Shown: positions 27,931-36,606 of the stretch, one piece after another
Position numbering within the stretch: the stretch's first letter is position 1
How the letters are laid out: each line of letters starts with the position of its first letter
From: Polaromonas sp.
GTDB taxonomy: Bacteria; Pseudomonadota; Gammaproteobacteria; Burkholderiales; Burkholderiaceae_C
Direction of reading: 5' to 3'
NCBI RefSeq assembly: GCF_029945895.1
Contig: NZ_JAQSDL010000104.1
Span: 1-64,000, forward strand
DNA: 64,000 nt
Translations under genes and position numbers: made by a program
Notes under the pieces: model-generated
Database searches by the model: none
The model's input: the letters and a program-made list of their open reading frames with translations, nothing else
What the model was told of the DNA's origin: nothing

Positions 27931-28293
27931 TTATTGGGCGGCGTTGAAAGGCTGGCCGGCCACCCGCACGCCGTTGTTCACCACCTGACGCTGCGCGAGG
28001 TAACGCGAGCCGCTGTCTTCACCACCAAAGGCGGCGACTTCGTTGCGGGAAGCAATGTACTCGGCAACCACCTGGGCGCGCGAGGCCGTGCTCTGGAACT
28101 TGGCCAGCGGGTTGTACTGGGTGGACCAGGGGCTGGTGCCCGACTTTTTGAACTGGTCGAGTTCGGCGCGCACTTCCGTGCGGCTCTTGGTGCTGTTGAA
28201 AGGCGTGGTGTCGATGGTGATGTCGTCGGCGAAAGCGTTGCCGGCTACAGCAGCGGCGGCGATGACGAGGGCGGAGGCAATGTTGCGGTTCAT
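27931..28293 (-). CDS. DUF4148-family exported protein
   Basis: A 120-residue protein with a signal peptide (MNRNIASALVIAAAAVAGNAFA) and a mature part containing SRAQVVAEYIASRNEVAAF and GSRYLAQ. This is the pattern of DUF4148 proteins, which are numerous in Burkholderiales and mostly of unknown role. The start at 28293 has AGGGTTCC upstream; longer frames are unsupported. Confidence 0.78.
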   Translation of the reverse strand: MNRNIASALVIAAAAVAGNAFADDITIDTTPFNSTKSRTEVRAELDQFKKSGTSPWSTQYNPLAKFQSTASRAQVVAEYIASRNEVAAFGGEDSGSRYLAQRQVVNNGVRVAGQPFNAAQ

Positions 28294-28599
28294 GATCAGG
28301 GTTCCTTGAAAAGTGGATGACAAATCCGGGCATGGCGGGCCCTGGTGGCCCGTCTGTTTCCAGCCTCGGTGAGTCCTTGTTTGAAAGTGGTGGCTCATCG
28401 ATGAAAAGCAGATGGGTGGCAACCCGCCAGCAACAAGTTGCCGCTTCGTCGATGCTCTATTTCTGTTCTGGCAACAATACGGGCGGTGCCTGGCCTTGCC
28501 GGCTTGAGCTTGCCGCTGGGCTGGCGGTGCGCGTGATAGGCTGCCGGGGGCCTTGAACAAATTGTCAGTGCGCCAGCATCCAGCGGCGGGAGCGTCTCC
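28294..28599. other. intergenic stretch, divergent promoter region
   Basis: 306 bases between two divergent genes. No RNA gene, repeat copy or convincing promoter motif recognised. Confidence 0.5.
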
Positions 28600-29556
28600 A
28601 TGAAACTGTTTTTACGAAGCATTCTTTTTTTGACGGCCGGCTTGCTGGTTCTCGTCGCGGTGGCACTGGTGGCCACCTGGGCGCCGGACCAACCGGTAGA
28701 GGCGCTCAAGCCGCGGTGGGCGCAGCCGCCTTCGCAGTTCATCACCATCGACGGCATGCAGGTGCACCTGCGCGACGAGGGGCCGAAGGACGACCCGCTG
28801 CCGATCGTGCTGATCCACGGCACCTCGGCCAGCCTGCACACCTGGGAGGGCTGGGCCACCGCCTTGCGCGGGCAGCGGCGCGTGATCCGTTTTGACCTGC
28901 CGGGTTTTGCGCTGACCGGGCCGAACCGGCAGAACGACTATTCCGTCGATGCCTATGTACGTTTTGTCACCGCCGTGATGGACCAGCTGCGTGTTCAGCG
29001 GTTTGTGCTGGCCGGCAATTCGCTGGGCGGGCAGGTGGCCTGGGCGACGGCGGTGGCGTTGCCGCAGCGTGTGGCGCGGCTGGTGCTGGTCGATGCCAGC
29101 GGTTACCCGCCGGAGTCGGCCAGCGTGCCGCCTACGCTGCCGCTGGGCTTTCGCATTGCGCGCACACCCGGACTGCGGGTGCTGACGCAGTACACGCTGC
29201 CGCGCAGCGTTGTGGAGAAAAGCGTGCGCAATGTGTATGGCGACCCGTCGAAAGTGACGCCGGAACTGGTGGACCTGTACCGGGACATGACCTTGCGCGC
29301 AGGCAACCGCCAGGCGCTGGGCCGGCGCCTGGACCAGGGCTACAGCGGCAATGTGGCCGGATTGAAGGCGTTGGCCGTGCCCACGCTGATTCTCTGGGGC
29401 GGGCGGGACCGCCTGATTCCCCTGGAGTTCGGCCAGCGTTTTGCGCGCGACATCGCCGGCAGCCGGTTGGTGGTGTTTGACGACCTGGGCCACGTGCCGC
29501 ACGAGGAAGACCCGGCGCGCACGGTGGCGGTGGTGAAGCCGTTTCTGGGCTTGTAG
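28600..29556 (+). CDS. alpha/beta fold hydrolase, membrane-anchored
   Basis: A 318-residue hydrolase with an N-terminal membrane segment (FLTAGLLVLVAVALVATW) that probably anchors it on the periplasmic side. Catalytic elements: oxyanion HGTSAS, nucleophile GNSLGG near residue 143, acid in LWGGRDRLIP and histidine in LGHVPHEEDP. The family includes haloalkane dehalogenase- and haloperoxidase-like enzymes; the substrate is not predictable. Confidence 0.87.
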   Translation: MKLFLRSILFLTAGLLVLVAVALVATWAPDQPVEALKPRWAQPPSQFITIDGMQVHLRDEGPKDDPLPIVLIHGTSASLHTWEGWATALRGQRRVIRFDLPGFALTGPNRQNDYSVDAYVRFVTAVMDQLRVQRFVLAGNSLGGQVAWATAVALPQRVARLVLVDASGYPPESASVPPTLPLGFRIARTPGLRVLTQYTLPRSVVEKSVRNVYGDPSKVTPELVDLYRDMTLRAGNRQALGRRLDQGYSGNVAGLKALAVPTLILWGGRDRLIPLEFGQRFARDIAGSRLVVFDDLGHVPHEEDPARTVAVVKPFLGL

Positions 29557-29573
29557 GCCGCCGCGCTTTTGTC

Positions 29574-29664
29574 TGTCATGCCGGACTTGATCCGGCATCC
29601 ATGCGGCATGAACTCAAGCCGGTGGTTGATGCACCATGGATGGCGGATCAGGGCCGCAATGACA
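29574..29664. repeat. large imperfect inverted repeat (family C), single copy
   Basis: Begins TGTCATGCCGGACTTGATCC and ends with GGATCAGGGCCGCAATGACA, so the ends are imperfect inverted complements; an inner CCATGG-type symmetry is also present. This resembles a class of dispersed palindromes common in proteobacteria. It lies between the converging hydrolase and minE genes. Confidence 0.75.
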
Positions 29665-29670
29665 AAACGG

Positions 29671-29934
29671 CTACTTGCCGTCGGGCAACTCGATCTTCAC
29701 TTCGAGCACGTCCAGGTTGTCCTGACGCTCGAGGTTGACCTTGATGTCGTTCGGGTCGATCTTGATGTACTTGGAGATCACCGCGATCAAATCTCGCTGC
29801 AGTGCCGGCAGGTAGTCGGGCTCGTGGCCCTGGCGGCCTGAGCGTTCGTGCGCCAGGATGATCTGCAGCCGCTCTTTGGCGACGCTGGCGGTTTTTTTCT
29901 TTTCACCGAGCAGGAAGGAGAGGAAGGAGGCCAT
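29671..29934 (-). CDS. minE: cell division topological specificity factor MinE
   Basis: An 87-residue regulator that stimulates MinD ATPase and drives Min oscillation so that the Z-ring forms at midcell. N-terminal membrane/MinD-binding part [31 protein letters not shown], then the topological specificity domain ending [10 protein letters not shown]. It follows minD by six bases. Confidence 0.96.
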   Translation of the reverse strand: MASFLSFLLGEKKKTASVAKERLQIILAHERSGRQGHEPDYLPALQRDLIAVISKYIKIDPNDIKVNLERQDNLDVLEVKIELPDGK

Positions 29935-29940
29935 GGCGGT

Positions 29941-30756
29941 TTACTTTCCTCCGAACACGCGTTTGAAGAAACCGACCTTGGGCGCGTCGATGAAGCGCAG
30001 CGGCTTGTCTTCGCCCAGGAAGCGCGCGATCACGTCCTTGTAGGCTTCGGAGACATCGCTGCCTTCCATGTGGACGGCGGGCACGCCCTGGTTGGAGGCC
30101 TGCAGCACCGACTCGGACTCGGGAATCACGCCGATCAGCTTGATGCGCAGGATGTCCTTGATGTCTTCAAGCGAGAGCATCTGGCCCTGGTCCACGCGGC
30201 TGGGGTTGTAGCGGGTGATCAGGAGGTGCTCCTTGATCGGGTCGCCACCTTCCATGCCGCGTTTGGTCTTGGACGACAATATGCCGAGGATGCGGTCGGA
30301 GTCGCGCACCGAAGACACTTCGGGGTTGGTGACCACCAGCGCCTCGTCGGCAAAATGCATGGCCATCAGCGCACCGGTCTCGATGCCGGCCGGCGAGTCG
30401 CAGACGATGTATTCGAAGTCCATGTCGGCCAGGTCATTGAGCACCTTCTCGACACCTTCCTTGCTCAGCGCTTCCTTGTCGCGCGTTTGCGAGGCGGCCA
30501 GCACGAACAGGTTGTCGCACTGCTTGTCCTTGATCAGCGCCTGGTTCAGGTTGGCCTCGCCCTGGATCACGTTGATCAGGTCGTACACCACGCGGCGCTC
30601 GCAGCCCATGATCAGGTCGAGGTTGCGCAGGCCCACGTCGAAGTCGATGACGGCGGTCTTGTGGCCGCGCAGGGCCAGGCCGGTGGCAAAGCTGGCACTG
30701 GTGGTGGTTTTGCCCACGCCGCCCTTGCCGGAGGTGACAACGATGATTTTTGCCAT
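29941..30756 (-). CDS. minD: septum site-determining ATPase MinD
   Basis: Deviant Walker A ATPase of 271 residues that binds the membrane, recruits MinC and is cycled by MinE. The motif GKGGVGKTTTSASFATGLA lies at the N-terminus, DFDVGLRNLDLIMG and CDSPAGIE follow, and a C-terminal amphipathic helix (KVGFFKRVFGG) forms the membrane-targeting sequence. Middle gene of minC-minD-minE; the minC-minD gap of 161 bases carries a family B repeat. Confidence 0.97.
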   Translation of the reverse strand: MAKIIVVTSGKGGVGKTTTSASFATGLALRGHKTAVIDFDVGLRNLDLIMGCERRVVYDLINVIQGEANLNQALIKDKQCDNLFVLAASQTRDKEALSKEGVEKVLNDLADMDFEYIVCDSPAGIETGALMAMHFADEALVVTNPEVSSVRDSDRILGILSSKTKRGMEGGDPIKEHLLITRYNPSRVDQGQMLSLEDIKDILRIKLIGVIPESESVLQASNQGVPAVHMEGSDVSEAYKDVIARFLGEDKPLRFIDAPKVGFFKRVFGGK

Positions 30757-30825
30757 GAGGTGAATGTCCTTGTGGATGTCGAATTAGAGGAGAGTTCGGA
30801 AAGCCTGGATGGCGCCCGTTTTTTT

Positions 30826-30920
30826 CAGCAGGGGCCGCGGATCTGGCTCTGCCAGTCCGCAGGCGCAGCGCCCCCCCGGGGGGCAGAGAGCGACACGCAG
30901 TGCACGAACGTGGGGGCTCA
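30826..30920 (-). repeat. dispersed repeat family B, copy 1 (inside the min operon)
   Basis: A ~95-base element with CAGCAGGGGCCGCGGATCTGG at one end and GAACGTGGGGGCTCA at the other, with a central GC-rich palindrome (GCGCCCCCCCGGGGGGC). Near-identical to stretches at 39075 and 41446. It fills most of the gap between minC and minD and slightly overlaps the minC stop. Confidence 0.9.
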
Positions 30921-31679
30921 CAGTCTTTCCATGACGAGCTTGTCGCCGTCGGGTCCTGCCACCAGCCGCACCTGCGTGGGCTGGCCCCACACGCCTTCGG
31001 GCAGCGGGGTTTCGCTGGTGCGGTAGATGCCGGCAATCGACAGCAGCTCGGGCTCCAGGCTCAGCGCGAAGATGCGGGCATCGGCATTGCCGCGCGCGCC
31101 GGCCATGGCCTTGCCGCGCAGCGGCGCGTAAACGTGGATGTGGCCGTCGGCAATCACTTCGGCGCCGGCGTTGACCATGGCCAGCACCACCAGGTCGCGC
31201 CCGCGCGCATAGACCTGCTGGCCCGAGCGCAGCGGCTTGTCGATGACCAGGGCGCCCAGCGGTGGCGCGGCCGTGACCGGTGCCTCGACGGGCGGCGCTG
31301 CCTGCACGCGGGTGATCTGGGGCTCCTGCGTGCGGGCGGCGGTGATGCGTGCATCGGGCGCGGCGAGCAGGCCGGCCGCTTGCGCTGCGTCCATCTGCGC
31401 CGGGTTGCCGCCGCGCACCGCGACCGGTGCCACGCGGTAGCTGCGCAGCAATGTCATCAGGGTCGTGAAATCGATGGCACGCTCGTCGGCCGCCAGTGCC
31501 GACAGCTCGACCACCAGCGGGTCGTTGTCGAAGAAGTCGGGAATGTCTCCGAAGCGCAGCGCCAGATCGCGCGTGAGTGCGTCCAGGTCGGGTGACTTGA
31601 GCAGCAGCGCGACCAGGGGCAGGTTGGCGCTTTTGATTTCGAAGGTGGCGGGGGAGCTGGCCGGGAGGGCAACGGTCAT
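30918..31679 (-). CDS. minC: septum site-determining protein MinC
   Basis: FtsZ polymerisation inhibitor of 253 residues. The N-terminal MinC_N domain (FEIKSANLPLVALLLKSPDL) binds FtsZ. The C-terminal beta helix (GQQVYARGRDLVVLAMVNAGAEVIADGHIHVYAPLRGKAMAGARGN) binds MinD. A Pro/Ala linker lies between them. The start at 31679 (MTVALPASSP) is preferred over the longer frame. First gene of min. Confidence 0.95.
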   Translation of the reverse strand: MTVALPASSPATFEIKSANLPLVALLLKSPDLDALTRDLALRFGDIPDFFDNDPLVVELSALAADERAIDFTTLMTLLRSYRVAPVAVRGGNPAQMDAAQAAGLLAAPDARITAARTQEPQITRVQAAPPVEAPVTAAPPLGALVIDKPLRSGQQVYARGRDLVVLAMVNAGAEVIADGHIHVYAPLRGKAMAGARGNADARIFALSLEPELLSIAGIYRTSETPLPEGVWGQPTQVRLVAGPDGDKLVMERL

Positions 31680-31870
31680 GGATGCGTGGACGCCGCGTTG
31701 CCGCGGGATAAATGAAGAATCGGTCGCGTCTGGGAAGCGTAGCCCGAAAAGGCACGAATCTTAACAGTGCCGGATGTCTCAGTTGTGAGGGAATGAAACG
31801 TATGCGGCGTTCAGGGGCTGGTTCCATGTGGCGCATCGCGCAGCGACCGGGCCGGACCACGAGTTTGAGG

Positions 31871-31928
31871 CCCAATCGGCCGCCAGCCGATGTCAGGCAA
31901 GCGCAGGCAGCTATGAATGCAGGAGCAA
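31871..31928 (-). repeat. dispersed intergenic repeat family A, copy 7
   Basis: CCCAATCGGCCGCCAGCC, GGCAAGCGCAGGCAGCTATGAA, upstream of minC and downstream of the thioesterase gene. Confidence 0.82.
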
Positions 31929-31938
31929 AAGCAGCCTG

Positions 31939-32370
31939 TCAGGCGCTGGGCTGGAGGTTGCGCGCGCTGCCCAGCAGGGTAGCGCACAAGGCCTCGTCGC
32001 CTGCGGCGTTGACCGCGTAAACGTCGGCGGCGCAGATCGTCAGCAGCTTGCCTGCGCTGACGACGCGGCCGCGTGCGCGCAGCAGCACGCCCTGCGCAGG
32101 GGCGACCAGTTTCAGCGTGGCGTCCACCGTGGCGTTGATCCAGCCCGGCGCCAGCAGCGTGCCGGCGGCGGCCACGGCGGCGAAGTCGGCCGCGGCGAAC
32201 ACGGCGGTGGCCTGCAGCTGGCCGGGGCGAAAGCAGAAGCTGTCGAGCACCGGCATCTCGAGCTCGACCTCGCCCGGCGAAATGTGTTTGAAGACCAAGC
32301 CCAGGGTTTGCGCCATGGGCATGGCGAGCACGGCGCGCGCTAGCGGGGTGAAGTCGGGGGAAGTGTTCAT
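31939..32370 (-). CDS. PaaI-family thioesterase (hotdog fold)
   Basis: A 143-residue hotdog-fold protein: LARAVLAMPMAQTLGLVFKHISPGEVELEMPV, then AAAGTLLAPGWINATVDATLKLVAPAQG and GRVVSAGKLLTICAADVYAV. This is the layout of 4HBT/PaaI-type acyl-CoA thioesterases. Its ATG overlaps the stop of the MerR-type regulator gene (ATGA at 32367-32370), so it is the second gene of a coupled pair and is probably controlled by that regulator. Start 32370 chosen for this reason. Confidence 0.82.
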   Translation of the reverse strand: MNTSPDFTPLARAVLAMPMAQTLGLVFKHISPGEVELEMPVLDSFCFRPGQLQATAVFAAADFAAVAAAGTLLAPGWINATVDATLKLVAPAQGVLLRARGRVVSAGKLLTICAADVYAVNAAGDEALCATLLGSARNLQPSA

Positions 32371-32807
32371 GTGGCTGTCCTTTTGCGTGAGGGGGTGATG
32401 ACCGGCCAGGGCGGCTTGGCCGACTTGGTGCTTGCCTGTGCTTTTTTGGCCAGATGGTCGCGCTGGCGTTTTTTCATCCACGTGATGTGTTCGACCACTG
32501 CGCGGCGCTGGTCCTTGAGCTTGACCATCTGTACATCGATGTCGGCCACGCGGTCCTGCATGGCTTGCAGCATGTCGTCAAAGGTCAGCCGGCCGCTGCG
32601 GTAGGCCGGCAGTTGTGCGGCGATCGCCTTGAGCGAAAAGCCGATGCGCCGCGACATCGCGATAAAGACGACCTCGCGCCGCATGGCCTCGGTGTAGTCG
32701 CGGTAGCCGCTGGGCCGGCGCGCGGGCAGCAGCAGGCCCAGCTTTTCGTAGTGGCGCAGGGCATGGACGGAAACGCCGGTCCGGGCGGCCAATTCGGAGA
32801 TCTGCAT
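32367..32807 (-). CDS. MerR-family transcriptional regulator
   Basis: A 146-residue regulator. An N-terminal winged helix (MQISELAARTGVSVHALRHYEKLGLL) is followed by the second MerR helix region (RRIGFSLKAIAAQLPAYRSG), a long dimerisation helix (VADIDVQMVKLKDQRRAVVEHITWMKKR) and a basic tail. It has no metal-binding cysteines, so it is not a CueR/ZntR type; an organic or redox signal is more likely. It is coupled to the thioesterase gene. Confidence 0.88.
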   Translation of the reverse strand: MQISELAARTGVSVHALRHYEKLGLLLPARRPSGYRDYTEAMRREVVFIAMSRRIGFSLKAIAAQLPAYRSGRLTFDDMLQAMQDRVADIDVQMVKLKDQRRAVVEHITWMKKRQRDHLAKKAQASTKSAKPPWPVITPSRKRTAT

Positions 32808-32990
32808 GAAAGGCAGCTTAGCAAGCCTCGTCCTGCGCGAAGCTTGGGCCGGCGGCGCCGGCTGTCGCCTCGGCGTCTACCCTCACAGACGGGTCCTACA
32901 TCCATGCGGCTTGACAACCCTCAAGTTCCGGCCCGCAGTGCGGCCTATATTGAAAGGGTGGGTTGGTGTATCTGACCCCAAGGAGTACTT

Positions 32991-33332
32991 ATGACGATCA
33001 AGCCATCTTCAGTCGCCGCGCTGTTGTGCACGGCACTCTTGCTCGGTGCTGGCTTGGTGCGGGCGCAACCCAGCACCATGCCCGACAACGCCACCAAGGT
33101 ACCGCCCGAAATGGGAGTGAAGCCGCCCCTGCGCGGCGCCAGTGCGGCCAAACCCGCCGATCTCAAGCCGCGCATGCGGCCGGAACTGAAACCGCGCATG
33201 AAATCTGACGAACTCATTCCTGAAATGCGCTCCGAGCAGCGGCCGGAGATGAGCCCGGGCATGCAGCCGAACAGCCAGAAACCACTGCGGACGGACGCCA
33301 ACACCAAACGCAGCGGCAGTCCGGCCAATTGA
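32991..33332 (+). CDS. small exported Pro/Met-rich protein, unknown
   Basis: A 113-residue protein with a clear signal peptide (TIKPSSVAALLCTALLLGAG, cleavage after VRA). The mature chain is low-complexity, with recurrent P-x-M/L spacing and alternating charge (KPRMRPELKPRMK, RPEMSPGM). Good ribosome-binding site AAGGAG. It is followed after nine bases by a second small secreted protein. The repeated Met residues might bind copper, but this is speculation from composition. Confidence 0.72.
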   Translation: MTIKPSSVAALLCTALLLGAGLVRAQPSTMPDNATKVPPEMGVKPPLRGASAAKPADLKPRMRPELKPRMKSDELIPEMRSEQRPEMSPGMQPNSQKPLRTDANTKRSGSPAN

Positions 33333-33341
33333 GGGGACGAC

Positions 33342-33656
33342 ATGATCAAGAACTCTTCGTTGCTGCTCGCCCTGCTGCTGGGCAGTGGCCTGGCGGCCGC
33401 GCAAAATCAGCCCCCCACGCCCGGCATCAACCGCAACCCGGCCTACCGCGAACAATTGCCGCCGAATCCGGTGCCCCCGCCCGACGCGCGTGACACGGTG
33501 GTGCCCAACCCGGGCCCCGGTGACCCGCGCGACTCGGACACGCGCCCGGTGTCGCCGCCGGCTGTGACCGACGGCCGGGAAACAGTCATTCCGGGGTCTG
33601 CCAGCACCGGGCCCGCCAACCCTGTCACACCCGCGCCAGGGAGTACCCGGCCTTAA
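33342..33656 (+). CDS. small exported proline-rich protein, unknown
   Basis: A 104-residue protein with a signal peptide (MIKNSSLLLALLLGSGLAAA) and a mature part dominated by Pro, Asp, Asn and Gly (PPNPVPPPDARDTVVP, PGPGDPRDSD). Probably extended or disordered in the periplasm or bound to the cell wall. It has a GAGGGGA ribosome-binding site and is co-transcribed with the gene before it. Its stop overlaps the stop of the converging UdgX gene by four bases. Confidence 0.7.
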   Translation: MIKNSSLLLALLLGSGLAAAQNQPPTPGINRNPAYREQLPPNPVPPPDARDTVVPNPGPGDPRDSDTRPVSPPAVTDGRETVIPGSASTGPANPVTPAPGSTRP

Positions 33657-35188
33657 ACGGTTTCGCCGCTGAGCACCGACAGGTCGGCCAGCCAGGCGGC
33701 ATAGGCCGCTTCGCGTTCTTCGGCAGGCAAACGCAGCAGGGCCGAGGGGTGCAGGGTGACCAGCACCTTGCGGCCGTCATCGCGCTCGAGAATCTGGCCG
33801 CGGTGGGCCATCACGGGCACAGCGCGGCCCAGCAGGGACCGCGCTGCGGTCGCGCCCAGTGCCACCAGCAGGCCGGGCTGCACCATGGCGATTTCGTCGT
33901 CCAGCCAGTGCTGGCAGGCAGCGGCTTCACGCTGGCTTGGTGTCTTGTGGATGCGACGCTTGCCGCGCAGCTCGTACTTGAAATGTTTCACTGCGTTGGA
34001 GACAAAGACCTGCTCGCGCTGGATGCCGAGCTCGTCGAAGGCGCGGTCCAGCAACTGGCCGGCCGGGCCGACAAACGGCCGGCCTTGCAGGTCCTCCTGA
34101 TCGCCGGGTTGTTCGCCGACAAACATCAGCCTGGCCTGCAGCGGCCCTTCGCCGCAGACGGACTGGGTGGCGCAGGCGCCTATCGGGCACTCGCGGCAGT
34201 GGTGGGTGGCTTCACGCAATTGCGCCAGCGAACGCACGGGCGAGTCCTCATCGGCCGCCATGGTGACGGGCAACACCTTGATGGCCGGCAGGCGACGCTT
34301 CGGGCCGGTGGCCACTTCGTCGACCATGCGTGCACTGCGCGCGTGTGCGCCGGCCGCCAGCGGCGCGATCAGTGCGGCCTCGGGCAGGTTGTGCCAGTAC
34401 TTGCGCGGCATTTCCTTTTGCATCATCTTCATCTTCAGGCGCGCCGGGTTGAAGATGTTTTCGTAATAGGTGAGCCAGAGTTTCTCGCCGGCGTCAGGCG
34501 GCGGTGCGTCGTTCTTGCTGGCGCCGGGGCCGAAAGTCAACTGAGCGCCATCCCACTGGATGCTGCGCTCGGGCGTCAGCACGGCCCAGCGCATCTGCGT
34601 GAAGCGCCGCGCAAAAAAGGGCGCAATCGCCTCGACGATGTGGTGCTCCGGCTCGAACCACGCCACGTGCAGCGGGCCGCCCTCGGGGTGGCTGCGAAAG
34701 GTCTCGTCCTGCACGGTGCGAAAGCGCACAAAGGCTTTCATCTTGTGCATGTCGCGGCGCACCGCCTGCGCCAGTTGCCGGGCTTTGCCCATGTCGGGGT
34801 CCAGCGGGTCATGCCGCAGGCCGGGTTCATGCACCAGGCGCCAGAGGATGCGGTAGAGCAGGCCGAAGCGGTTCGGGTCGCTGTGCAGGATGGCGGTTTC
34901 GCAGAGAGTGACGTATTCGGGCGGCACGCTGACCGGCGGTGCGTTGGTGAACGCGGCCTGGTGGATGGCGGTGGTGGCTGCGACGGCGCCGGCAAGGGGC
35001 GAGGCGAACAGGTCCTGCACGGGGGCATCGCTGCTGTGCCAGCTGACCTGCTCGGGCAGCATCTGCTGCGCCAGCAGTGCACGCGCCGCACGCCGGAAAC
35101 CTTCAAGGTCGGCCGGGCCCTGCAGGGTCACCGGCAACAGGGCCTGCGGGAAAAGATCGTTTGTCAGCGGGTCATTCATCACGCCCAT
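33653..35188 (-). CDS. UdgX-type uracil-DNA-binding protein fused to a DUF4130-like domain
   Basis: A 511-residue two-domain protein. The N-terminal ~275 residues match the DNA-metabolism domain (TIGR03915/DUF4130 type: FGLLYRILWRLVHEPGLRHD, MHKMKAFVRFR, WFEPEHHIVEAIAPFFARRF). The C-terminal part is a family 4/UdgX uracil-DNA glycosylase fold: iron-sulfur cysteines in HHCRECPIGACATQSVCGEGP, active-site GEQPGDQEDLQGRPFVGPAG, and the UdgX-specific loop KRRIHKTP. In known UdgX the histidine of KRRIH bonds covalently to the abasic sugar. The start overlaps the radical SAM gene by ten bases, giving a coupled pair behind LexA-type boxes. Confidence 0.9.
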   Translation of the reverse strand: MGVMNDPLTNDLFPQALLPVTLQGPADLEGFRRAARALLAQQMLPEQVSWHSSDAPVQDLFASPLAGAVAATTAIHQAAFTNAPPVSVPPEYVTLCETAILHSDPNRFGLLYRILWRLVHEPGLRHDPLDPDMGKARQLAQAVRRDMHKMKAFVRFRTVQDETFRSHPEGGPLHVAWFEPEHHIVEAIAPFFARRFTQMRWAVLTPERSIQWDGAQLTFGPGASKNDAPPPDAGEKLWLTYYENIFNPARLKMKMMQKEMPRKYWHNLPEAALIAPLAAGAHARSARMVDEVATGPKRRLPAIKVLPVTMAADEDSPVRSLAQLREATHHCRECPIGACATQSVCGEGPLQARLMFVGEQPGDQEDLQGRPFVGPAGQLLDRAFDELGIQREQVFVSNAVKHFKYELRGKRRIHKTPSQREAAACQHWLDDEIAMVQPGLLVALGATAARSLLGRAVPVMAHRGQILERDDGRKVLVTLHPSALLRLPAEEREAAYAAWLADLSVLSGETV

Positions 35189-36606
35189 GCCAGAGTCCTT
35201 TCTTTGCGGGGCGCCTCGGCGCCTGAGAGTGATGGTGCGCCCGATGGCGCGAGCGGGCGTGTAGGCAAAGGTGCCGACAGCGTGGGCGCCGCCGCCGCGC
35301 CGATGGGGTCGTCAAACAGGTCGCATTGCACGGCGCGCGGCGCGAGCCGGGCGGCCAGGCCTGCGGCGTCGAGGCTGGCGCCGGGCTGGTGATCGGCCAG
35401 CAGCACAAAAGGCAGCACTTTTTTGAGCGGCACATGCAGGCGCAGCAAGTCATCGGCACGCAGCCGCCGCACGCGGCGCGTCTGCAGGATGCGCGTCACC
35501 GCCTTGACGCCGAGGCCGGGCACGCGCAGCAGCATCTCGCGCGGGGCGCGATTGAGGTCCACCGGGAACTGGCCGCGGTGGGCCAGGGCCCAGGCGAGTT
35601 TGGGGTCCATGTCCAGCGACAACATGCCGCTGCCCGCAGCACCGGTACCGACCGGCACGATCTCGTCATGCGCAAAGCCGTAAAACCGCATCAGCCAGTC
35701 GGCCTGGTAGAGCCGGTGTTCGCGGATCAGCGGCGGCTGGTGCAGGGGCAGGCGCAGCGAAGCGTCGGGGATGGGGCTGAAGGCCGAGTAATACACGCGC
35801 CGCAGCCGGTAGGCGCCGTACAGCGTGGCACTGGCCTGCAGGATGGTGCTGTCGCTGGTGGCGTCGGCGCCGACGATCATCTGCGTGCTCTGGCCGGCCG
35901 GCGCAAAACGCGGCGCGACGGTGCGGCCGGCCTTGAGTGAACGCGGCAGCGAGATCACGCTGGTGCGTGCGTCGTCGTGGGCGGCGCCGCGCGCTTCGTC
36001 GATGTGCACGCGCATGCGGGCCATGGAGCGCTTGATGGCGGCGCTGTCTTTTTCGGGCGCGAGCGCCTGCAGGCCCTGCACCGTGGGCAGCTCGACGTTG
36101 ATGCTCAGGCGGTCGGCGTACAGCCCGGCGCGGGCGAGAAGCTCGGGCGAGGCATCGGGGATGGTCTTGAGGTGGATGTAGCCGCGAAAGTCATGCTCTT
36201 CGCGCAGCACGCGCGCGACCTCGACCACGCGCTCCATGGTGTAGTCGGGGCTCTGGATGATGCCCGAGGACAGGAACAGGCCCTCGATGCAGTTGCGTCG
36301 GTAGAAGTCGAGCGTGAGCTGCACCACCTCGTCCACCGAAAAGCGGGCGCGGGGCACATTGCTGCTGACGCGGTTGACGCAGTACACGCAGTCGTAGGTG
36401 CAGAAATTGGTGAAGAGGATTTTCAGCAGCGAGATACAGCGGCCGTCGGGCGCATAGCTGTGGCAGATGCCGGAACCTTCGGTCGAACCGATGCCCTTGC
36501 CGCCCACCGAGTTGCGGCTCGTGCTGCCGCTGGACGCACAGGAGGCGTCGTATTTGGCCGCGTCCGCCAGGATCGCGAGCTTGCGCTGGGTGGGGATGAA
36601 AGACAC
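35179..36606 (-). CDS. putative DNA modification/repair radical SAM protein (TIGR03916 type)
   Basis: About 475 residues. The radical SAM cluster motif is CTYDCVYC (CxxxCxxC), preceded by CASSGSTSRN and GICHSYAPDGRCISLLKILFTNFC. A helix-hairpin-helix DNA-binding motif (LLRVPGLGVKAVTRILQTRR) lies near residue 390, then a degenerate tail. This family is uncharacterised but, as I recall, nearly always paired with the DUF4130/UDG partner, here the next gene. I chose the GTG at 36606; a TTG at 36633 is in frame, but it lies between the LexA boxes and its extra codons run through box 1. Reaction and substrate are unknown. Confidence 0.85.
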   Translation of the reverse strand: MSFIPTQRKLAILADAAKYDASCASSGSTSRNSVGGKGIGSTEGSGICHSYAPDGRCISLLKILFTNFCTYDCVYCVNRVSSNVPRARFSVDEVVQLTLDFYRRNCIEGLFLSSGIIQSPDYTMERVVEVARVLREEHDFRGYIHLKTIPDASPELLARAGLYADRLSINVELPTVQGLQALAPEKDSAAIKRSMARMRVHIDEARGAAHDDARTSVISLPRSLKAGRTVAPRFAPAGQSTQMIVGADATSDSTILQASATLYGAYRLRRVYYSAFSPIPDASLRLPLHQPPLIREHRLYQADWLMRFYGFAHDEIVPVGTGAAGSGMLSLDMDPKLAWALAHRGQFPVDLNRAPREMLLRVPGLGVKAVTRILQTRRVRRLRADDLLRLHVPLKKVLPFVLLADHQPGASLDAAGLAARLAPRAVQCDLFDDPIGAAAAPTLSAPLPTRPLAPSGAPSLSGAEAPRKERTLAWA

